DNA of 64,000 nucleotides from Candidatus Pullichristensenella avicola (lineage in GTDB: Bacteria > Bacillota > Clostridia > Christensenellales > Aristaeellaceae): assembly GCA_018711655.1 (NCBI GenBank), contig DVIA01000049.1, forward strand, positions 1 through 64,000, given 5' to 3'. The translations under genes and the position numbers were made by a program. Below the pieces are notes generated by a model. The model was not told the origin of the DNA. It ran no database searches and saw only the letters and a list, made by a program, of their open reading frames with translations. This document shows positions 1-11,675 of this stretch, in pieces. Positions within the stretch are counted from its first letter, which is position 1, and every line of letters begins with the position of its first letter.

Positions 1-54
1 TGATGGATCCAACCTTCTACAGGATCGACGAAGGCAAAAACGGGAGGGGTACGA

Positions 55-255
55 ATGAAGAGCAAAACGACGGCGATTATCCTGTCGGTGCTGCTTGGGC
101 AACTTGGCATAGACCGCTTTTATCTGGGCTATACCGGCCTGGGGGTGGTAAAACTCATCACCTGCGGCGGCTTTGGCGTTTGGTAGCTGATCGACCTGAT
201 CATGATCTGCACCGGCTCGCTCAAGCCGGCGGACGGTTCCGATTATGCCAACTGA
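55..255 (+). pseudogene. TM2-domain membrane protein interrupted by an in-frame amber codon
   Basis: A good ribosome binding site (GGGAGG) precedes an ATG at 55. The frame reads a typical TM2-domain start (two short membrane helices around a GIDRFYLGY motif) up to GGFGVW and then meets TAG at 184-186. After the TAG the same frame continues with LIDLIMICTGSLKPADGS to a TGA at 253-255, which is the normal ending of a 66-residue TM2 protein. Family members normally have a second Trp here (WWLIDL), so TAG most simply replaces TGG. The unbroken peptide would have only 43 residues. It may be a real nonsense mutation, a sequencing error or a suppressed amber codon. The conserved remainder suggests the change is recent. 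TM2 proteins have no agreed function. Confidence 0.75.
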
Positions 256-682
256 CAACGGCCGGCGCATCCGGCGCGGCGCAGACGCCCGTTTCTTTGC
301 GGAACGTCTGCGCCGCGTTCTTTGTCTGGATGTGTTCGCGCTCTGCCTGGGGCTTTGCTACGGGCGCATGGTCCGCAGCGGGCGTTTCGCCGTTCCCTGC
401 GTCTTTCGCGCCCTGACGGGATTGAAGTGCCCGGCGTGCGGCGTTACGGGGCTGTGCCTTGCGCTGCTGGAAGGCGATGCGCGCGGCGCGTTTGGGTGCA
501 ATCCCGCGCTGTTGTGCCTTCTGCCGGCGTTTGCATGCGTTGGAGCCGTCGCGCAGGCGCGCTGGACGCTGCGCCGTTCGCCCACGCTCACGCGCGGCAT
601 GCGTCGCCTGCTGACGGCGCTTTACGGAGTTCTTCTCTGTTACGGCGTGGCGCGCAGTCTCCCGGGCGCGCCCTTTGTGTAA
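245..682 (+). CDS. DUF2752 membrane protein
   Basis: A 145-residue protein with the DUF2752 signature: CVFRALTGLKCPACGVTG, then ALLEGD and a conserved NP, with hydrophobic stretches before and after (about residues 24-40, 75-100 and 120-135). DUF2752 proteins are small membrane proteins of unknown function, often beside TM2-domain genes, and this one overlaps the broken TM2 gene by 11 bases. No clear ribosome binding site precedes the ATG at 245, so translation is probably coupled to the upstream frame. The amber codon could therefore lower its expression. Family assignment is firm; function is unknown. Confidence 0.8.
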   Translation: MPTDNGRRIRRGADARFFAERLRRVLCLDVFALCLGLCYGRMVRSGRFAVPCVFRALTGLKCPACGVTGLCLALLEGDARGAFGCNPALLCLLPAFACVGAVAQARWTLRRSPTLTRGMRRLLTALYGVLLCYGVARSLPGAPFV

Positions 683-695
683 GGCCCCGCCCTTC

Positions 696-724
696 TTGCA
701 TTCCGCGCCGGAACTTGCTATAAT
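696..724 (+). promoter_or_regulatory. SigA-type promoter of ybaB-recR
   Basis: A TTGCAT box at 696-701 and a perfect TATAAT at 719-724 are separated by 17 bases, with an extended -10 TGC just upstream. Transcription would start near 731, about 30 bases before the ybaB start codon. Confidence 0.85.
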
Positions 725-759
725 AGACCAGCGGAAACAATACTTTGGAGGTTTTTCAC

Positions 760-1104
760 ATGGCAAGAGGCGGATTCCCCGGAATGATGGGCGGCGCGAA
801 CATGCAGCAATTGGCCCGGCAGGCGCAGAAATTGCAACAGCAAATGACCAAAATGCAGGAGGAACTGGACGCGCGCGAATTTGAGGCGACCTCCGGCGGC
901 GGCATGGTCACGGCGAAAGTCAACGGCAAGCGCGAGGTGCTTTCCATTTCCATTAAGCCCGAAGCGGTCGATCCCGACGACGTGGAAATGCTCGAGGACA
1001 TGGTCATGGCGGCCGTGAACGAGGCGCTGCGCAGCGCTGCTGAAACGGTCGAGCGCGAAATGGGCAAACTGACCGGCGGCATGGGCATGCCCGGCCTGTT
1101 TTAA
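760..1104 (+). CDS. ybaB: YbaB/EbfC family nucleoid-associated protein
   Basis: A 114-residue protein of the YbaB/EbfC family, small DNA-binding dimers associated with the nucleoid and with recombinational repair. It begins with the Gly/Met-rich tail typical of Gram-positive members ([12 protein letters not shown]), followed by the long helix [18 protein letters not shown] and the conserved core [21 protein letters not shown] segment. The ATG at 760 is chosen because TTGGAGG lies at the right distance; an in-frame ATG at 745 falls before that site. The stop is 3 bases from recR, the usual ybaB-recR pairing. The dnaX gene that often precedes this pair is absent and the genes have their own promoter. 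Confidence 0.93.
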   Translation: MARGGFPGMMGGANMQQLARQAQKLQQQMTKMQEELDAREFEATSGGGMVTAKVNGKREVLSISIKPEAVDPDDVEMLEDMVMAAVNEALRSAAETVEREMGKLTGGMGMPGLF

Positions 1105-1107
1105 ACC

Positions 1108-1704
1108 GTGGCCGAGGTCGAGGCCATCGCCCGGCTGGCAAACCAGCTTTCCAAACTGCCGGGCGTCGGGCGCAAAACGGCCCAGCGCCTGGCCTACCAC
1201 ATCGTCGGCATGCGCGAGGATCAGGTGCGCGAACTGGCGGTGGCCATCTTCGAAGGCAAAAAAAAGGTGCATCTCTGCCCCGTATGCGGCAATTATACCG
1301 ACGGGGAAAAATGCCCCATATGCGCAGACGGTTCGCGGCGGCGCGACATCGTCTGCGTAGTGCGCGATCCGCGCGACGTCAACGCCTTTGAGCGCATGCG
1401 CGATTACAACGGCCTGTACCATGTATTGCACGGCGTCATTTCGCCCATGGACGGCGTCGGTCCGGACGATATTCGCATCCGCGAACTGATGTCGCGCCTG
1501 GCCGAAGGCGAAATCCAGGAAGTGGTGCTGGCCACCAACCCGGACGTGGAAGGCGAAGCCACGGCCGCCTACATCGCCCGGCTGATCAAGCCCATGGGCG
1601 TGAAGGTGACGCGCATCGCCCACGGCGTGCCGGTGGGCGGCGAACTGGAGTACACCGACGAAGTGACGCTCGCCCGCGCCTTTGAAGGTAGGCGGGAGTT
1701 CTAG
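1108..1704 (+). CDS. recR: Recombination mediator RecR
   Basis: A 198-residue RecR, the usual length. RecR works with RecO (and RecF) to load RecA on SSB-coated single-stranded DNA. Visible parts are the N-terminal helix-hairpin-helix ([15 protein letters not shown], about residues 15-30), a four-cysteine zinc finger ([16 protein letters not shown], about 56-71) and a Toprim domain with [14 protein letters not shown] near 135-150. The start is GTG at 1108, three bases after the ybaB stop, so the two are cotranscribed. Confidence 0.96.
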   Translation: MAEVEAIARLANQLSKLPGVGRKTAQRLAYHIVGMREDQVRELAVAIFEGKKKVHLCPVCGNYTDGEKCPICADGSRRRDIVCVVRDPRDVNAFERMRDYNGLYHVLHGVISPMDGVGPDDIRIRELMSRLAEGEIQEVVLATNPDVEGEATAAYIARLIKPMGVKVTRIAHGVPVGGELEYTDEVTLARAFEGRREF

Positions 1705-1864
1705 CGCCGCGCCGTCGGGCGCGCCCTGAAGCGCCGGCCCAAGCGCGATTTCGCCTTCGCGCGGCTGCCTGCAAACGGCGCCGGGGCGCGTGCGCCGGGC
1801 GCGCGTTGCCGCATCGCGCCGTTTCAACGCGCGGCGGCCGGGGCGGAGTGGGTCGCCGCGCGGC

Positions 1865-2010
1865 CATCCGCATATGCGCCGGCTCGCGAACGCGCCGGGG
1901 CATGTCGTTCGCCGCGCAGGACATCCGCATATGCGCCGGTGGCCTGTCGTTCGTCGCGCAGGACATCCGCATATACGCCGGTGGCCTGTCGTTCGCCGCG
2001 CGCGGGGGCT
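1865..2010. repeat. 42-bp tandem repeat, about 2.5 copies plus a divergent copy
   Basis: The 389-base gap between recR and the next gene contains a tandem repeat. The word GTCGTTCG starts at 1904, 1946 and 1988, exactly 42 bases apart, and CATCCGCATA recurs at 1922 and 1964, with a diverged copy at 1866. The unit includes ACATCCGCATATGCGCCGG. It ends about 80 bases before the next start codon. I see no gene or clear promoter in the rest of the gap. Confidence 0.85.
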
Positions 2011-2093
2011 GCGTTCTCCCCCGCGTCCGCGTTTTTCATTCCCGTATCGAGCCCGGCACGATCCCGGCCAGGCATCTTCAAGGAGGGCAAAGC

Positions 2094-2984
2094 ATGTACG
2101 ACGTCGCGATCATCGGCGGCGGCCCGGCGGGCCTGACGGCAGGCCTGTACGCGGCGCGCGCCGGCTGGAAAACGGTGCTTGTCGAACGCGGTCTGCCAGG
2201 CGGACAGGCCGCCACCACCGATCGTCTGGAGAACTATCCCGGCTTTCCGGAGGGCGTGGGCGGTCCGGAATTGATGATGGCCTTTGCCGAACAGGCGGCG
2301 CGTTTCGGCCTGGAAACGCGCTATGCCCAGGCGCGCGCCATCGACGCGGAAAGCAAGCGCCTGACGCTGGAGGACGGCGAAATCGAAGCCCGCGCGTTCA
2401 TTCTCGCGCTGGGCGCAACGCCGCGCAAACTGGGCGTGCCGGGCGAGACGGAAAACATCGGCCGCGGCGTGAGCTACTGCGCCACCTGCGACGGCGCCTT
2501 CTACCGCGGCAAGCGCGTGGCCGTGATTGGCGGCGGCGATACGGCGCTGGAGGACGCGCTGTATCTTTCGCGTTTTGCGCGCGTCACGCTCATCCATCGC
2601 CGCGACCGCCTGCGGGCGATGGGCGCGCAGGTGACGAAGGCGCAGGCGAGCGAAAATGTGGAAATGCTGCTGAGCACTACCGTTTCGCGCATTGAGCGCG
2701 CCGGCGAGGGCTTGCTTCTGCGCCTTTCGGGCGAGCGCGATCTGGCGGTGGACGGCGTTTTTGTCGCCGTGGGCGTCGAGCCGCAGACAAAACTCGTGCA
2801 GGGCCTGCTCGCCCTGGACGACGCGGGGTATATCCTCGCCGGCGAGGATACCTGCACTTCCGTTCCCGGCATTTTCGCCGCGGGCGACTGCCGCAAAAAG
2901 CCGCTGCGACAGGTTTCGACCGCCGTGGGCGACGGCGCGACCGCGGCCTATATGGCCAGCGCCTATCTTGAAAAGCAGATCTGA
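2094..2984 (+). CDS. trxB: Thioredoxin reductase-like FAD/NAD(P) disulfide oxidoreductase
   Basis: A 296-residue flavoprotein of the thioredoxin reductase family, which passes electrons from NAD(P)H through FAD to a redox cysteine pair and on to thioredoxin-like partners. The FAD-binding GGGPAG lies near residues 9-14, the redox motif CATC near 132, the NAD(P)H-binding GGGDTA near 150, and GIFAAGDCR closes the FAD domain near 260. The ATG at 2094 follows AAGGAGGGC; the frame is open further upstream but only through repeat sequence. It is slightly shorter than the usual 305-315 residues. Whether the physiological partner is thioredoxin or another protein cannot be read from the sequence. Confidence 0.9.
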   Translation: MYDVAIIGGGPAGLTAGLYAARAGWKTVLVERGLPGGQAATTDRLENYPGFPEGVGGPELMMAFAEQAARFGLETRYAQARAIDAESKRLTLEDGEIEARAFILALGATPRKLGVPGETENIGRGVSYCATCDGAFYRGKRVAVIGGGDTALEDALYLSRFARVTLIHRRDRLRAMGAQVTKAQASENVEMLLSTTVSRIERAGEGLLLRLSGERDLAVDGVFVAVGVEPQTKLVQGLLALDDAGYILAGEDTCTSVPGIFAAGDCRKKPLRQVSTAVGDGATAAYMASAYLEKQI

Positions 2985-2999
2985 TCCTTCCCGGGCATA

Positions 3000-3033
3000 G
3001 CCGCCCGCGTCGCTGTCGCGCGGGCGGCTTTCG
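3000..3033 (+). terminator. Rho-independent terminator after the trxB-like gene
   Basis: The stem GCCGCCCGCG (3000-3009) pairs perfectly with CGCGGGCGGC (3019-3028) around a 9-base loop, followed by TTTCGT. It lies 15 bases after the stop codon, between convergent genes. Confidence 0.7.
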
Positions 3034-3152
3034 TCGTCCCGCGATCTGCCCGTTCCGTTCAAAGGCGCCCTGCTCGCCCCGATCGGGCGCGTTCACAAAT
3101 CGCCCGTTTCCCTTCACAACCCCGAACCGGCGGTCCCCCCTCGCAACCGGCG

Positions 3153-4241
3153 CTATCCCCTGCGCGTCTCGGCGCGCATCAGGCGCAGATTCTCCTGGAG
3201 CCGTTCGTCGCCCGGCGCGATCTCCAGCGCTTTTTCCAAAAGCGGGATGGCCTCGCGCACGCGACCCGTTTCATACAGCGCCAGCGAAGCAAGGTCGTAG
3301 GGCAGGCTGCCCCAGGCGGAAGCCTCGCAAATGTAGGTCTTGGGGCGCTCGGCGATCTTCAGGGCGCGCAGGGCGAAAAAGGCCGTGCCTTCCCAATCGC
3401 GCTGACGGTAGCACAGCGCCGCCGTTTCCACCCATGGTTCGCGCAGGTGCGGGGCCTCGCCCACGGCGCGCAGAAGCCATCTTTCCGCCTCGCGAACGTT
3501 GCCCAGCGCTTCATGCGCGCGGGCGATGAAGCGCATGGAGGCGCAGCGCTCGTCCGGCCAGGTGGCCGTGGGCAGGGCGAGGTGCCGCTGCAGCGTTTCG
3601 ATGCACTCCTTCCAGCGGCGGTGGAACATGTATTCCCGCCCCAGATAGTGCATATTGCGGTCGTCCATGGGCGCCTCCTGCACGGAAAGCTCCAGAAGCG
3701 GCAGGTATTGCGCGCGGGATTTGGTCGGGTCGGCGCGGTGATCGAGCTGCACGCCCTCGGCCAGCACCGTCTCGTAGTCCGGCCGCTCGTATTCGAGCAC
3801 TTCGTGTACCGGATGCACCCAGCGAAAGCCGTGGCGCGCGTGAATCTTGTCCGTCCAGAAAACCACGCCCTCCGTGCCGTCCGGGTTGAAATTCCAGGTA
3901 TAGCGGTAGCGCGCGCGCTTTGTATTCTCTGTCCACGCCGCTTCCAGCGCCGCGCGCCAGCCGGGGCGAAGGATTTCGTCCAGATCGGTGCAGACGCAGA
4001 TATCCGCCTCCTCCGGCGTCAGTTCCAAAGAGCGATTTCGCGCCACATCGAAGCGCCAGGGGGAAATGATCTCCTCCGTCACCTCCGCGCCGAGATCGCG
4101 CAACATTTGCGCAGTGCCGTCGTCCGAGCCCGTATCCAACACCACCACCCAGTCCGCCTCGCGCATGGAATCCATCCAGCGGCGGACGAATTTGGCCTCG
4201 TTTTTGCAGATCGCATAGACGCATACTTTCCATTTTCCCAT
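3153..4241 (-). CDS. GT2-family glycosyltransferase with C-terminal TPR repeats
   Basis: A 362-residue protein. Residues 1-110 form a GT-A (GT2) domain: VCVYAICKNEAKFVRRWMDS, then VVVLDTGSDDGT and a DLDE metal site (CVCTDLDEIL). From about residue 230 the sequence becomes tetratricopeptide-like, ending in a clear TPR unit (REAIPLLEKALEIAPGDERLQENL). This fold (COG0463 plus TPR) is shared with SunS-like peptide S-glycosyltransferases and many uncharacterised cell-envelope enzymes; the substrate is unknown. The start at 4241 is chosen for the GAGGTGG site nine bases upstream; the 48-residue longer reading has no family similarity. It is a lone gene, apparently transcribed after the AraC-type gene. 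Confidence 0.8.
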   Translation of the reverse strand: MGKWKVCVYAICKNEAKFVRRWMDSMREADWVVVLDTGSDDGTAQMLRDLGAEVTEEIISPWRFDVARNRSLELTPEEADICVCTDLDEILRPGWRAALEAAWTENTKRARYRYTWNFNPDGTEGVVFWTDKIHARHGFRWVHPVHEVLEYERPDYETVLAEGVQLDHRADPTKSRAQYLPLLELSVQEAPMDDRNMHYLGREYMFHRRWKECIETLQRHLALPTATWPDERCASMRFIARAHEALGNVREAERWLLRAVGEAPHLREPWVETAALCYRQRDWEGTAFFALRALKIAERPKTYICEASAWGSLPYDLASLALYETGRVREAIPLLEKALEIAPGDERLQENLRLMRAETRRG

Positions 4242-4290
4242 ACAGTCCACCTCGGGGCAACGTATGCGCAAAACAGCGCGGCCGTGCCTG

Positions 4291-5127
4291 TCAGGGGCGG
4301 ACGACGGGCAGCCAGACCTCGAAAACGGCATTTTCCATCTCGGGCACGAGGTAGGCTTCGATGTCCGGCGCGTTCGCGTATTCATAGCCGGAAGCGCTCA
4401 GCCATTCCAGCACCGCGCGGCGCTCTACTTCCTGAATGGCCGCTGGCATCGCGCCCTGCCCGGAGAACACCGCCCAATGGCAGGCGGGCACGCGCCACAG
4501 CGCCATGCCCTCCCCCGCCCTTTCCGCGCAGGCGCCGATCATGTACTGCCAGCCCCCATCCGTCTCGCGGGAGGCGCCCAGCAGCCCCGGCAGCGGGCCG
4601 GCCTGCATGCGCACGAGCTTCGGAAGGACTTCTTCCCGCGCCGCGCGCGCCCAGAGGGCGGGAACGTTTTGGAAGTTCTCGGCGAGCGTTTTGCCGATGG
4701 GCGCGGCATATCCGGCGATGGAAAAGGCGTCCAGCGCTTCCACGCGGTAAGCAAGCGGCGCGCCGCCGGTCACGGTGAGGGAAAAGCGGATGGGCGTATA
4801 CGCCTGAAGCGTCGCCGAACGCGCCTTGGAGGGCGGGAGGCCGTGGACGCTTTGAAAGGCGCGGTTGAAGGCCGTGGGCGAATCGTAGCCATAGCGGGCG
4901 GCCACGTCGGTGACGCGCGCCCCGTTGCACAAGTCCTCCGCAGCCCTCGTCATGCGCCTCCGCCGCACATATTCCCCCAGAGGCACGCCGGCCATATAGG
5001 AGAACATGCGCTGGAAGTGAAAGGATGAACAGCAGGCGATGCGCGCGATCTCCGATACGTCGATCCTGTCCGTCAGGTGCGCTTCAAGGTATTCCATGGC
5101 CGCGTTCATGCGCTTTATCCATTCCAT
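4291..5127 (-). CDS. AraC-family regulator with GyrI-like effector domain
   Basis: A 278-residue regulator. Residues 1-105 are an AraC/XylS DNA-binding domain with two helix-turn-helix motifs (DVSEIARIACCSSFHFQRMF and VTDVAARYGYDSPTAFNRAF). Residues about 120-275 resemble the GyrI/SOUL effector-binding domain seen in Rob- and BmrR-type multidrug sensors (YTPIRFSLTV, then WQYMIGACAE). Such proteins usually sense small hydrophobic molecules and regulate transport or detoxification. A GGGGGAAA site precedes the ATG. A TATACT with an extended -10 TGC lies at about 5150, in the end of the upstream symporter gene, so it may have its own promoter. Targets are unknown. Confidence 0.85.
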   Translation of the reverse strand: MEWIKRMNAAMEYLEAHLTDRIDVSEIARIACCSSFHFQRMFSYMAGVPLGEYVRRRRMTRAAEDLCNGARVTDVAARYGYDSPTAFNRAFQSVHGLPPSKARSATLQAYTPIRFSLTVTGGAPLAYRVEALDAFSIAGYAAPIGKTLAENFQNVPALWARAAREEVLPKLVRMQAGPLPGLLGASRETDGGWQYMIGACAERAGEGMALWRVPACHWAVFSGQGAMPAAIQEVERRAVLEWLSASGYEYANAPDIEAYLVPEMENAVFEVWLPVVRP

Positions 5128-5145
5128 GGTCTTTCCCCCTTTTCT

Positions 5146-6561
5146 TCAGTATAGCACAGTCTGCGCGCAGCCGCCTCGCGGTTTCTGCCCGATATGGCGA
5201 GATATGCGCGCCACTTCGCCGGAGAGCGGGAACAGGGCGACGAGGTTGGGCGCCGCCATGAGGCCGTTGAGCGTGCCCGCCAGCGCCCAGACCGCCTCCA
5301 GGCGCATGGACGCGCCAAGCGCGGCGGCGAGGGCGAAGAGGGCGCGGTAGAGCGCCGTGGCGCGCCCGCCCGTCAGGTAGGCAAAGCAGCGTTCGCCATA
5401 GAGCGACCAGGCGAGCATGGTGGAAAGCGCGAACAGCGCAAGGCAGGCCGCGGTCAAAAGCGCCGCGAGGCCGTTTCCAAAGGCCGTTCCGAAGGCGAAA
5501 ATAACCAGTTCCGAGCCCGCCGCCCGGCCATAGGGCACTTTGGCGCCGCTTGCGAGGATGGCCAGCGCCGTCAGGGTGCAGATGACGATGGTATCGGCAA
5601 AAACCTCGAAGATGCCGAACAGGCCCTGCCGGTCCGGGGCTTCCGTCTGCGCGCCGGCGTGGGCGATGGGCGCGGAACCCATGCCCGCTTCATGGGAGAA
5701 CATGCCGCGCTCCATACCGCAGCGCAGCGCCGCACGCATCCCGATGCCGGCCGCGCCGCCCAGCGCCGATTCGGGCGAAAAGGCGCAGCGCACGATGTCG
5801 CCAAGCGCGCGGCCGGCCCCGGGCAGGTTCCGCAGAATCACCGTCAGCGCCGCAAGCGCGTAAAGGGCGCTCATCCACGGCACCAGGCGTTCCGTCGCCC
5901 GGCCGATGAGCGCCGCGCCGCCCGTCAGCGCCAGCGTCACCGCCAGCGAAAGCAGGATGCCCACCGTCGTCCGCAGCGGCGCCTGCGCGCCTGTCAGGCC
6001 TGGAAACAGCGCCGCAAGGGCGAAAGTCGCCGCGTCCGCCGCAGTGTTTGCCTGCACCATATTCCCGATGCCAAAGGCGGCCAGCGCCCCCAGCAGCGCA
6101 AACGCCCAGGCAAGCGGCCGAAAGCCCCGTCCAAGGGCGCAGATATAGTACATCGGCCCGCCGTAAAACCTCCCGTCCGCCGCCCGCTGGCGATAGCGCA
6201 CGGCCAGCACGACTTCGGCGTACTTGGTGGCCATGCCCAGAAACGCCGACACCCACATCCAGAACACTGCGCCCGGCCCGCCAAGAGCGATGGCCCCGGC
6301 CACGCCGGCGATGTTGCCCGTGCCCACCGTGGCCGCCAGCGCCGTAGTCATGGCCTGCAGGGGCGTGACTTCGCCGGGCCGCGTCGGTTCGCGGCGGGAA
6401 AACGCGCCCAGCGTCAGATGCAGCATATCCCCAAAGCGCCGAAACTGCACAAAACGCGTGCGTACGCTGAAAACCACGCCCGCGAGAACGAGCAACGCAA
6501 GCATCGGCCATCCCCAGACCACGGCGGAAAGCCGTTCGTTCAGCCGCAGAACCGCTTCCAT
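5146..6561 (-). CDS. Alanine/glycine:cation symporter (AGCS family)
   Basis: A 471-residue polytopic membrane protein of the AGCS family (AlsT/DagA type), which imports alanine or glycine with Na+ or H+. The signature region GTGNIAGVAGAIALGGPGA, followed by FWMWVSAFLGMATKYAEV, is clear near residues 85-125, and SHEAGMGSAPIAHA near 300 is another family hallmark. About ten hydrophobic segments are visible. The start at 6561 (MEAVLRLNERL) follows a GAGGGGGAT site; upstream in-frame codons have no family similarity. It ends 18 bases before the AraC-type start, in the same direction, so a regulatory link is possible. Confidence 0.92.
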   Translation of the reverse strand: MEAVLRLNERLSAVVWGWPMLALLVLAGVVFSVRTRFVQFRRFGDMLHLTLGAFSRREPTRPGEVTPLQAMTTALAATVGTGNIAGVAGAIALGGPGAVFWMWVSAFLGMATKYAEVVLAVRYRQRAADGRFYGGPMYYICALGRGFRPLAWAFALLGALAAFGIGNMVQANTAADAATFALAALFPGLTGAQAPLRTTVGILLSLAVTLALTGGAALIGRATERLVPWMSALYALAALTVILRNLPGAGRALGDIVRCAFSPESALGGAAGIGMRAALRCGMERGMFSHEAGMGSAPIAHAGAQTEAPDRQGLFGIFEVFADTIVICTLTALAILASGAKVPYGRAAGSELVIFAFGTAFGNGLAALLTAACLALFALSTMLAWSLYGERCFAYLTGGRATALYRALFALAAALGASMRLEAVWALAGTLNGLMAAPNLVALFPLSGEVARISRHIGQKPRGGCAQTVLY

Positions 6562-6640
6562 ATATCCCCCTCTTTCCCAGGCGCGCCTTCGCAAATCCGC
6601 GTCCGGCGCGAGCCCGCAAAGCGGCGTCTGCGGCCGGCGC

Positions 6641-6676
6641 AAAAGAAAAACCGCCTTCACAGCATTCGTGAAGGCG
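6641..6676 (-). terminator. Rho-independent terminator of uvrB-uvrA
   Basis: On the minus strand a perfect 9-bp stem, CGCCTTCAC with GTGAAGGCG (6652-6660 and 6668-6676), has a 7-base loop and is followed by GTTTTTCTTTT. It lies about 65 bases after the uvrA stop. Confidence 0.9.
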
Positions 6677-6740
6677 ATTTTCGCGCGCATCCCCATCCGC
6701 GAGGATCGTTTGCGCCTGTTTCAGACAATGCGCGCCGCGT

Positions 6741-9559
<2,819 letters not shown>

Positions 9560-9563
<4 letters not shown>

Positions 9564-11566
9564 TTTCTGCGCCTCCTGCGCGTAAGACGGGATTTTTCGT
9601 TGGTGGCCAGCGGCTTTTCGCCGCGCAGTTCAAGCATCTGGTCGCGCAACCTGGCGGCCTTTTCAAAGTCAAGATTGCCGGCGGCGGCGAGCATCTGCTC
9701 CTCCAGGCGGTCGATGGCCATCTGCCGCTCCTCCTCGCTCATGCCCGCAGGCGCGCCGCCCTCGGGCGCGCGGGAGATCTCCATCAGTTCGCGCACGGCG
9801 GCGCGCACCGTCTGCGGCGTGATGCCGTGCTCCTCGTTGTAGGCCTGCTGGATGGCGCGGCGGCGGTTCGTCTCCTGAATGGCGCGCATCATCGAATCGG
9901 TAAGGCCGTCGGCGTACATGATGACGCGGCCGTCCACATTGCGCGCCGCGCGGCCGATGGTCTGTATAAGCGACGTCTCCGAGCGCAGAAAGCCCTCCTT
10001 GTCGGCGTCGAGGATGGCCACGAGCGATACTTCGGGAAGGTCAAGGCCCTCTCGCAGCAGGTTGATGCCCACCAGCACGTCGTACTCACCCAGCCGCAAC
10101 GAACGGATGAGCTTGATGCGCTCCAGCGTTTCCACATCGGAATGCAGGTATTCCACGCGCACTTCCAGTTCGCGCAGATAGCTGGTCAGGCTCTCGGCCA
10201 TGCGCTTGGTGAGCGTCGTCACCAGCACGCGGCCGCCCTCCCCCGCCACCTTGCGGATCTCGCCCAACAGGTCGTCCACCTGATTGGTGGCCGGGCGAAC
10301 GACGATCTCCGGGTCGAGCAGGCCCGTGGGGCGAATGATCTGCTCCACCACCTGCTCGGCGCGCTCCATCTCATAGGGTCCGGGCGTGGCGGAGACGTAG
10401 ATGGCCTGCGAAACGCGCTGCTCAAATTCGTGGAACTTCAGGGGGCGGTTGTCAAACGCCGCCGGCAGGCGGAAGCCGTAGTCCACCAGCGAGCGCTTGC
10501 GGGCGGCGTCGCCGTTGTACATGGCGCGTATCTGCGGGATGGTGGCGTGCGATTCATCAATGAAAAGAATGAAATCCTTGGGAAAGTAGTCCAACAGCGT
10601 GAACGGCGCTTCCCCGGGCGCGCGGCCGTCGAAGTAGCGGGAATAGTTCTCGATGCCGGTGCAATAGCCGATCTCGCGCAGCATTTCGATGTCGTAGCGC
10701 GTGCGCTGTTCCAGGCGCTGCGCCTCGAGCAGTTTGCCTTCGGCTCTAAACTCGTTCAGGCGATCGGCAAGGTCGTTTTCGATGTTTTCGATGCACCTTT
10801 CCAGCTTGTCGCGCGAAGTGGCGTAGTGCGAGGCGGGAAAGATCATCACATGCGCAAGATAGCGCAGCACATGGCCGGAGACAATCTCCACCTCGGCGAT
10901 GCGCTCGATCTCGTCGCCAAACAGTTCGATGCGCAGCGCCTTTTCGCTGGAGGCGGCGGGGATGATCTCCACCACATCGCCGCGCACGCGGAAGGAACCG
11001 CGCTCCTGCTCGAAATCGTTGCGCTCGTACTGGATCTCCACAAGCCTGCGCAAAAGCTCGTCGCGGTCGATGACCATGCCCTCGCGCAGAGAGACGGAAA
11101 GGTCCTCGTACTCCTGCGGGTCGCCCAGGCCGTAGATGCAGCTGACCGAGGCGACGATGACCACGTCCCGCCGCTCGGCCAGCCAGGCGGTGGCGCTGTG
11201 GCGCATGCGGTCGATCTCGTCGTTGACGGAAGAATCCTTTTCAATAAAGGTGTCTGTGGAGGGAATATAGGCCTCGGGCTGGTAGTAGTCGTAATAGCTG
11301 ACGAAATAGCCCACGGCGTTTTCGGGGAAGAATTCACGAAACTCGCCGGCCAGCTGCGCCGCCAGGGTCTTGTTGTGGGCGATGACCAGTGCCGGGCGGC
11401 CGAGGTTTTTGATGATGTTGGCCATGGTAAAGGTCTTGCCCGAGCCGGTCACGCCCAGAAGCACCTGATGCTTGAAGCCCTTTTGCACGCCCGCGGTCAG
11501 CGCGGCGATGGCCTGCGGCTGGTCGCCTGTAGGCTGATAATCGGAATGTATCCTGAATTCGGGCAT
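9560..11566 (-). CDS. uvrB: Excinuclease ABC subunit B
   Basis: A 668-residue UvrB, the helicase-like subunit that verifies DNA damage and positions UvrC. Visible parts are Walker [15 protein letters not shown] near residue 40, the beta-hairpin [20 protein letters not shown] near 95-115 that inserts between DNA strands, helicase motifs including DESHATIPQ and QTIGRAARN, and a C-terminal UVR domain ([21 protein letters not shown]). The start at 11566 ([17 protein letters not shown]) matches the family N-terminus and follows AAGGAG. Confidence 0.98.
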
Positions 11567-11598
11567 GCCCCATGCTCCTTTCACGAAAGGCTGCAAGT

Positions 11599-11604
11599 AT
11601 TATA
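11599..11604 (-). promoter_or_regulatory. -10 box of the uvrB-uvrA promoter
   Basis: The minus strand reads TGGTATAAT, a perfect -10 with an extended TGn. No good -35 box is present at 17 bases; the upstream sequence overlaps the terminator stem of the preceding gene. I see no obvious LexA (DinR) box. Confidence 0.65.
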
Positions 11605-11618
11605 CCACAAATTGAAAC

Positions 11619-11645
11619 GGAGGAAGCGCTCCCGTCGCTTCCTCC
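11619..11645 (-). terminator. Terminator of the AEC transporter gene
   Basis: A perfect 10-bp stem GGAGGAAGCG/CGCTTCCTCC with a 7-base loop, followed on the minus strand by GTTTCAATTT. It sits between the AEC gene stop and the uvrB -10 box. Confidence 0.7.
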
Positions 11646-11675
11646 GCGAAAATTAAACTGACGTTCGATAATTGC

